Assembly (NCBI RefSeq): GCF_024649945.1
Contig: NZ_JANKMS010000003.1
Coordinates: 186,001-250,000 of the forward strand
DNA from: Flavobacterium panacis
GTDB lineage: Bacteria; Bacteroidota; Bacteroidia; Flavobacteriales; Flavobacteriaceae
DNA: 64,000 bases
Direction of reading: 5' to 3'
The translations under genes were made by a program, and so were the position numbers. Below are positions 60,355 to 64,000 of this stretch, one piece after another. How positions within the stretch are numbered: position 1 is the stretch's first letter; every line of letters begins with the position of its first letter. The notes under the pieces were generated by a model that was given only the letters and a program-made list of their open reading frames with translations, ran no database searches and was not told the origin of the DNA.

Positions 60355-61451
60355 TATACTGGTTTTGAAAAGATATTAGTTATAAAGATATTAATTTGCG
60401 TTAATATAAGCGCTATCTCAACAACTGGAAACCATATTTTAAGATCATTTTCTTTCAGTTTTCCTGCAGAACATCCAATTATGGTCCAAACTACAGTGTA
60501 ACGTGTTGCTAAAATTGCCAATACTGCAATCCATTGAAATTGAAAAGCAAGTAGAATGATAACTAATAAAAAGAAAAATAATTGTGAAAGGAAAAACAAT
60601 CCTAACTGCATCTTGTCAAAAAACTTGTAATGTTCTGCGGTAGAAACATGTCTTCTTTTTTGTGTAAACCATTCTCTGAAAGTTCTTTTAGGTTTTGAAT
60701 ACGTAAAGCTTTCAGGTGTATAAGAAATAGTAGTATTTGTTTTATTTGCTGCCTGATTGATAAACAAATCATCATCGCCAGAACGGATCTGAATGTGATC
60801 AATAAAACCATTTACATTAAAAAATTCTTCTTTTTTGTAGGCTAAATTTCGACCAACTCCCATGTACGGAAGTCCAGCTTTTGCCCATGAAAAATATTGA
60901 AGAGCAGTTAAAACAGTTTCAAAACGAATGACTTTATTTAAAAACGAACGTTCTACTTTTTCATAACCGCCGTAACCTAAAACAATTGTTCTGTTCATTG
61001 TAAACTGCGAAGACATTGCTGTAATCCAGTCTTTAGAAGTAGGGTAACAATCGGCATCTGTAAATAATAAATAATCTTTTTTTGCTGCCTTGATTCCAAG
61101 TGTTAAAGCGTATTTTTTATTTCCCCAAAAAGCTTCGTTATTTTCTACTTTTACTAAACGAATATTGGAGAATTCTTTTTCAAATTCTTCAAAAACTTCA
61201 AGAGTTTCATCACTTGATGCATCATCAATTAAGACGATTTCAAAATCTGGATAATTTTGCTGTGCCAAAAGCGGAATGTACTTTTTTACATTCTCTTCTT
61301 CATTTTTTGCACATACAATTACAGAAATTGGAAGATTTTTAGGTGTAATATGTTGCGGTTTGCTAAAAGCAAACTTTCCAAAAATTCCGAGATAATAAGA
61401 TAGTTGAACAACAACAATAGCAATAAAAAAGTAAAATATGTATATAAGCAT
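60345..61451 (-). CDS. Family 2 glycosyltransferase, membrane anchored
   Basis: 368 aa. N-terminal hydrophobic segment (1-24) anchors it; C-terminal segments (about 275-360) add two to three more. The GT-A catalytic core has SVIVCAKNEEENV, VLIDDASSDETLE (nucleotide-sugar Asp), LFTDADCYPTSKDW (DxD-like), RSGDDDLFI and FTQKRRHVSTAEHY, the QxxRW-like acceptor end. It probably builds a cell-envelope glycan on the cytosolic face. Substrate unknown. The downstream overlapping gene is an ECF sigma factor. Confidence 0.88.
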   Translation of the reverse strand: MLIYIFYFFIAIVVVQLSYYLGIFGKFAFSKPQHITPKNLPISVIVCAKNEEENVKKYIPLLAQQNYPDFEIVLIDDASSDETLEVFEEFEKEFSNIRLVKVENNEAFWGNKKYALTLGIKAAKKDYLLFTDADCYPTSKDWITAMSSQFTMNRTIVLGYGGYEKVERSFLNKVIRFETVLTALQYFSWAKAGLPYMGVGRNLAYKKEEFFNVNGFIDHIQIRSGDDDLFINQAANKTNTTISYTPESFTYSKPKRTFREWFTQKRRHVSTAEHYKFFDKMQLGLFFLSQLFFFLLVIILLAFQFQWIAVLAILATRYTVVWTIIGCSAGKLKENDLKIWFPVVEIALILTQINIFITNIFSKPVYWK

Positions 61452-61536
61452 CTGATTTATTTGGTTCTATTAATTTTTGCGCTCTGCGACTGCAAATGTA
61501 CTTATGAATTCGCTAAATTCAATAGCTAAAGCCGAT

Positions 61537-62151
61537 TTACTTTCGGCATTTTGACATTTCTTTTGCAATAGCAATAGACTGAGGGTTTTCAGTTTTTTCT
61601 AATTCTGAAATTATGTTCTTGTAATTGTGGTCGTCTCGGTTTTGAGAAAGTTTTTTAGTGGCCTGAATTTCTTCAATTTCAATTTCAAAACCAAAGATTC
61701 CTCTCGCTTCACGCATTGTTTTGGCTGACAAATCTTCTACGCGAACAGGGTTTTCAGAGTTTACTTCATACTTGTCAACTAATTTTTTCAATTGTTCTAC
61801 AGAAGTTTCGTAGTCAACAATTTTGATTCTTCCGTAAACATGTACGGCTATGTAATTCCAAGTTGGAACATTTTCGTGATCGTACCAAGAAGAAGAAATG
61901 TAACTGTGCGGACCTGTAAAAACAGCTAAAACCTCATCATTTTCTCTAAAACCTTCTGCCTGTGGATTTAGTTTTGAAATGTGCCCTTCCAAAATTTCTT
62001 TCCCTTCAGCATTCAATCCTAATTCTATCGGAATATGTGTTGCTGTAAGTTTTCCATTTGTCTGATTTATCAGGATTCCAAAACTATTTTCTTTTAAAAA
62101 AGCTCTGATCTCTTCCTGATTTTCATTTTTATATAAGTCAGGTGTATGCAT
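61537..62151 (-). CDS. FMN-binding negative transcriptional regulator, PaiB-like
   Basis: From the ATG at 62151 it has 204 aa; a longer form starting at 62181 would begin within a repeat. The split-barrel flavin-binding fold is visible in MHTPDLYKNENQEEIRAFL, FGILINQTNGKLTATHIPI, GHISKLNPQ, VLAVFTGPHSYISSSWYD, VPTWNYIAVHVYGRIKIVD and ARGIFGFEIEIEE. PaiB in Bacillus subtilis represses genes together with PaiA; here no paiA-like acetyltransferase is adjacent, so a regulatory role is only inferred. Confidence 0.87.
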   Translation of the reverse strand: MHTPDLYKNENQEEIRAFLKENSFGILINQTNGKLTATHIPIELGLNAEGKEILEGHISKLNPQAEGFRENDEVLAVFTGPHSYISSSWYDHENVPTWNYIAVHVYGRIKIVDYETSVEQLKKLVDKYEVNSENPVRVEDLSAKTMREARGIFGFEIEIEEIQATKKLSQNRDDHNYKNIISELEKTENPQSIAIAKEMSKCRK

Positions 62152-62168
62152 TTTGTGTTGTTTTACTG

Positions 62169-62225
62169 TCACGAATTTCACAAATTTCCATGAATTAAAT
62201 TTGTGCTAATTAGTGAAATTTGTGT
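62169..62225. repeat. CACGAATTTCACAAATT repeat between murB and paiB
   Basis: CACGAATTTCACAAATTTCC and, inverted, TTAGTGAAATTTGTG. It ends one base before the murB stop codon (62227-62229). Same family as 48191-48280 and the long units at 38575-38804. Confidence 0.7.
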
Positions 62226-62226
62226 T

Positions 62227-63240
62227 TTAAATCACATTCACTTCTGCTTCGATTTGAATGCCAAAAGTTTCAAAAACCGTTTTCTGAACTTCTTTTGAAA
62301 CCGCCAAAATTTCCTGTCCAGTCGCGTTTCCGTAATTTACTAAAACCAAAGCCTGATTTTTGTGAACTCCTGCGTCACCAAAACGTTTTCCTTTAAAACC
62401 GGCTTGTTCAATCAGCCAGCCTGCAGGGACTTTTACTTCGGTTTCAGAAACTTCGTAAAATTTCATTTCTGGGAATTTTTGATGAATTTTTTCGAAATCA
62501 GATTTAGGTATAATTGGATTTTTGAAGAAGCTTCCGCTGTTTCCTAATTCTTTTGGATCGGGTAATTTACTTTGTCTAATGGCAATTACAGCATTACTCA
62601 CATCTTTTAATGTTGGTTCTGTAATATTGTTTTTAGCCAATTCTGCTAAAATATCTCCGTAAGAAGTATTGATTTTATGATTGCGTTTGGTCAATTTAAA
62701 AATAACCGAAGTAATAATATATTGGTTTTTTACTTCATGTTTGAAAATGCTTTCACGATAGCCGAAATTACATTCGTCATTTGTAAAAGTTTTCATTTCC
62801 TGAGTTGCAATATTCATCGCTTCGCAAGAAACAAAAGTATCTTTTATTTCAGTTCCGTACGCGCCAATATTCTGTACTGGAGTTGTGCCTACATTTCCAG
62901 GAATAAGCGACATGTTTTCTAAACCGCCAAAATTATTGTCGATGGTCCAAAGTACGAAATCGTGCCAAGTTTCACCGGCCTGACTTTCAACCCAGACAAA
63001 ATCGTCGTCTTCTTTTGTGATTTTTTTTCCTTTTAAATCAATATGAATAACCAAAGCGTCAATGTCTTTCGTTAAAAGCATATTGCTCCCACCTCCTAGA
63101 ATGAATTTTTTCTCGTCTTTGTTTTCTTGTAAAACTGTTTTTAATTCACTAATAGAATGAACGGCAACAAATTGTTTAGCACTAGCTTCAATACCAAAAG
63201 TGTTGTGTTTTTTTAAAGAAAAATTGGATTGGATTTCCAT
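62227..63240 (-). CDS. murB: UDP-N-acetylmuramate dehydrogenase
   Basis: FAD enzyme that reduces UDP-N-acetylglucosamine enolpyruvate to UDP-MurNAc in peptidoglycan synthesis. 337 aa, the E. coli-like type I form. FAD motif: FILGGGSNMLLTKD; then LIPGNVGTTPVQNIGAYGTEI; catalytic Ser in GNSGSFFKNPI; substrate contacts in PAGWLIEQAGFKGKR and GVHKNQALVLVNYGNA; and C-terminal Glu in IEAEVNVI. A - strand -7 box lies at 63288-63295, with a palindrome in the leader. Confidence 0.96.
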   Translation of the reverse strand: MEIQSNFSLKKHNTFGIEASAKQFVAVHSISELKTVLQENKDEKKFILGGGSNMLLTKDIDALVIHIDLKGKKITKEDDDFVWVESQAGETWHDFVLWTIDNNFGGLENMSLIPGNVGTTPVQNIGAYGTEIKDTFVSCEAMNIATQEMKTFTNDECNFGYRESIFKHEVKNQYIITSVIFKLTKRNHKINTSYGDILAELAKNNITEPTLKDVSNAVIAIRQSKLPDPKELGNSGSFFKNPIIPKSDFEKIHQKFPEMKFYEVSETEVKVPAGWLIEQAGFKGKRFGDAGVHKNQALVLVNYGNATGQEILAVSKEVQKTVFETFGIQIEAEVNVI

Positions 63241-63259
63241 AAATAAAAGGCTTTTTAAG

Positions 63260-63295
63260 TTCCGAAACTTCGGAAAAATTCTGAGATCAAAAGTA
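63260..63295 (-). promoter_or_regulatory. murB promoter box and leader palindrome
   Basis: CAAAAGTA at 63288-63295 reads TACTTTTG on the - strand. Between it and the ATG lies the palindrome TTCCGAA-AC-TTCGGAA (63260-63275), which can fold as a hairpin in the leader or bind a dimeric protein. Confidence 0.55.
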
Positions 63296-63348
63296 ACGAT
63301 TATAATTTATTTGAGTGGATTTTCTATAAAAAGACTTTTTTCAAAAAT

Positions 63349-64000
63349 TTACTTTATGGCTTCAATAAATTGTTGCATTTCTTTCATTGTGCCAATCGTG
63401 ATTCTAGTCCATTTTCCATTTTCTTCGTAAATTTTGGTTCCTTGTATGTTGTGATTTTCCAATTGTTTGAAATAATCTTTTTTGTAATTATCTAAAGAGA
63501 AATAAACAAAATTGGCGTGAGAAGGAATACAGGTTAAATTGAGTTTGGTGAGTTGTTCGATGGTGTATTTTTTTACTTCTTCATTTAATGAGTGAACTTC
63601 TTTAACAAATTTATCATCTTTTAAAGAAGCTATTGCTGCTGCTATTGAAACTACACTGACCGATAAATTAGGAGCAGATTTTAAAGCGCTCAGTTCGTCA
63701 ATTGTTGAAGAAGATGCAACAGCGTAACCAATTCTCGCGCCAGCCAAACCATACATTTTTGAAAAAGTTTTGGTAACAATTAGATTTTTGTTTTCCGATA
63801 CAAGGTTGCTAAGCGACTCTTCTTTTGTGAAATCGAGATAGGCTTCGTCAACAAAAACAATGGCTTTTTTTGAGGCTTCTTTTACAAAAGACACCAATTC
63901 GTTTCTATCGCATATCGTTCCTGTTGGATTATTAGGATTGCAGATGTAAACCATTTTAGTATCTGTGTCAATTGCTTTTAACATGGCAGCCAAATCATGT
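63349..64000 (-). CDS. PLP-dependent aminotransferase, histidinol-phosphate aminotransferase-like (N-terminus outside window)
   Basis: The frame stays open to the right edge, so the N-terminus is missing; about 216 residues remain. Family signatures are YICNPNNPTGT (substrate-binding Asn), DEAYLDFT and the PLP-lysine site VTKTFSKMYGLAGARIGY. The C-terminus WTRITIGTMKEMQQFIEAI carries the substrate-carboxylate Arg. This fits HisC-like fold-type I aminotransferases. No his genes are nearby, so aromatic or other aminotransferase activity is also possible. Confidence 0.88.
   Translation of the reverse strand, partial: HDLAAMLKAIDTDTKMVYICNPNNPTGTICDRNELVSFVKEASKKAIVFVDEAYLDFTKEESLSNLVSENKNLIVTKTFSKMYGLAGARIGYAVASSSTIDELSALKSAPNLSVSVVSIAAAIASLKDDKFVKEVHSLNEEVKKYTIEQLTKLNLTCIPSHANFVYFSLDNYKKDYFKQLENHNIQGTKIYEENGKWTRITIGTMKEMQQFIEAIK

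Overview
The window is AT-rich bacterial chromosome from a member of the Flavobacteriia, most likely Flavobacterium. The evidence is a SusC/SusD pair, a protein with a type IX secretion C-terminal domain, an HmuY/HmuR haem pair, many families known mainly from Bacteroidetes (DUF4369, DUF5362, DUF6607-like), and promoters of the Bacteroidetes form TTTG-N19-TAnnTTTG with no obvious Shine-Dalgarno sequences. Most genes are ordinary chromosomal ones. There is no phage, conjugative element, insertion sequence, CRISPR array or rRNA operon.

Layout. 1-3.5 kb: proteins of unknown function and a META-domain lipoprotein. 2.9-4.1 kb: secreted methionine sulfoxide reductases msrA and msrB. 4.4-7.2 kb: housekeeping genes (idi, a QueD/PTPS-family gene, bcp, manA-like). 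7.2-7.6 kb: two identical tRNA-Thr(UGU) genes, each with its own promoter and terminator. 7.7-16.5 kb: small envelope proteins, htpG, an OmpA-type lipoprotein, an orphan ABC ATPase, a KAS III enzyme and cutC. 16.6-22.2 kb: a TonB-dependent barrel protein, argS and a secreted unknown. 22.3-28.1 kb: a candidate small RNA followed by a susC-susD-lipoprotein operon. 28.2-31.9 kb: a haem-acquisition locus (DUF6607-like gene divergent from hmuR-hmuY). 32-33.6 kb: a T9SS cargo protein. 33.8-38.4 kb: a tight three-gene O-acetylation cassette (two SGNH proteins, one with LysM, and an MBOAT acyltransferase). 38.9-42.5 kb: ffh, folD, corA. 42.9-45.3 kb: a membrane-protein operon with a winged-helix regulator and two copies of a matching palindrome. 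45.6-51.9 kb: rluF, small enzymes, a nif3-like gene, and a YoeB-type toxin-antitoxin pair directly in front of lpxK. 52-64 kb: a hybrid histidine kinase, gap, lipA, two tandem secreted M48 peptidases, tonB, an ECF sigma factor with a glycosyltransferase, a paiB-like gene, murB and a truncated aminotransferase.

The most interesting points are: (1) the LysM-SGNH/SGNH/MBOAT cassette, which looks like a peptidoglycan (or other envelope glycan) O-acetylation system; (2) the 42.9-45.3 kb operon, where the same 17-bp palindrome overlaps the promoter of the first gene and recurs before the third, a likely autoregulatory circuit; (3) a promoter-to-terminator unit of about 230 nt with no gene, upstream of susC; (4) a toxin-antitoxin module wedged 4 bp upstream of the essential lipid A gene lpxK; and (5) many short dispersed repeats that lie against stop codons, in two cases supplying the stop codon itself.

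All family names come from reading motifs in the translations. No database search was run.
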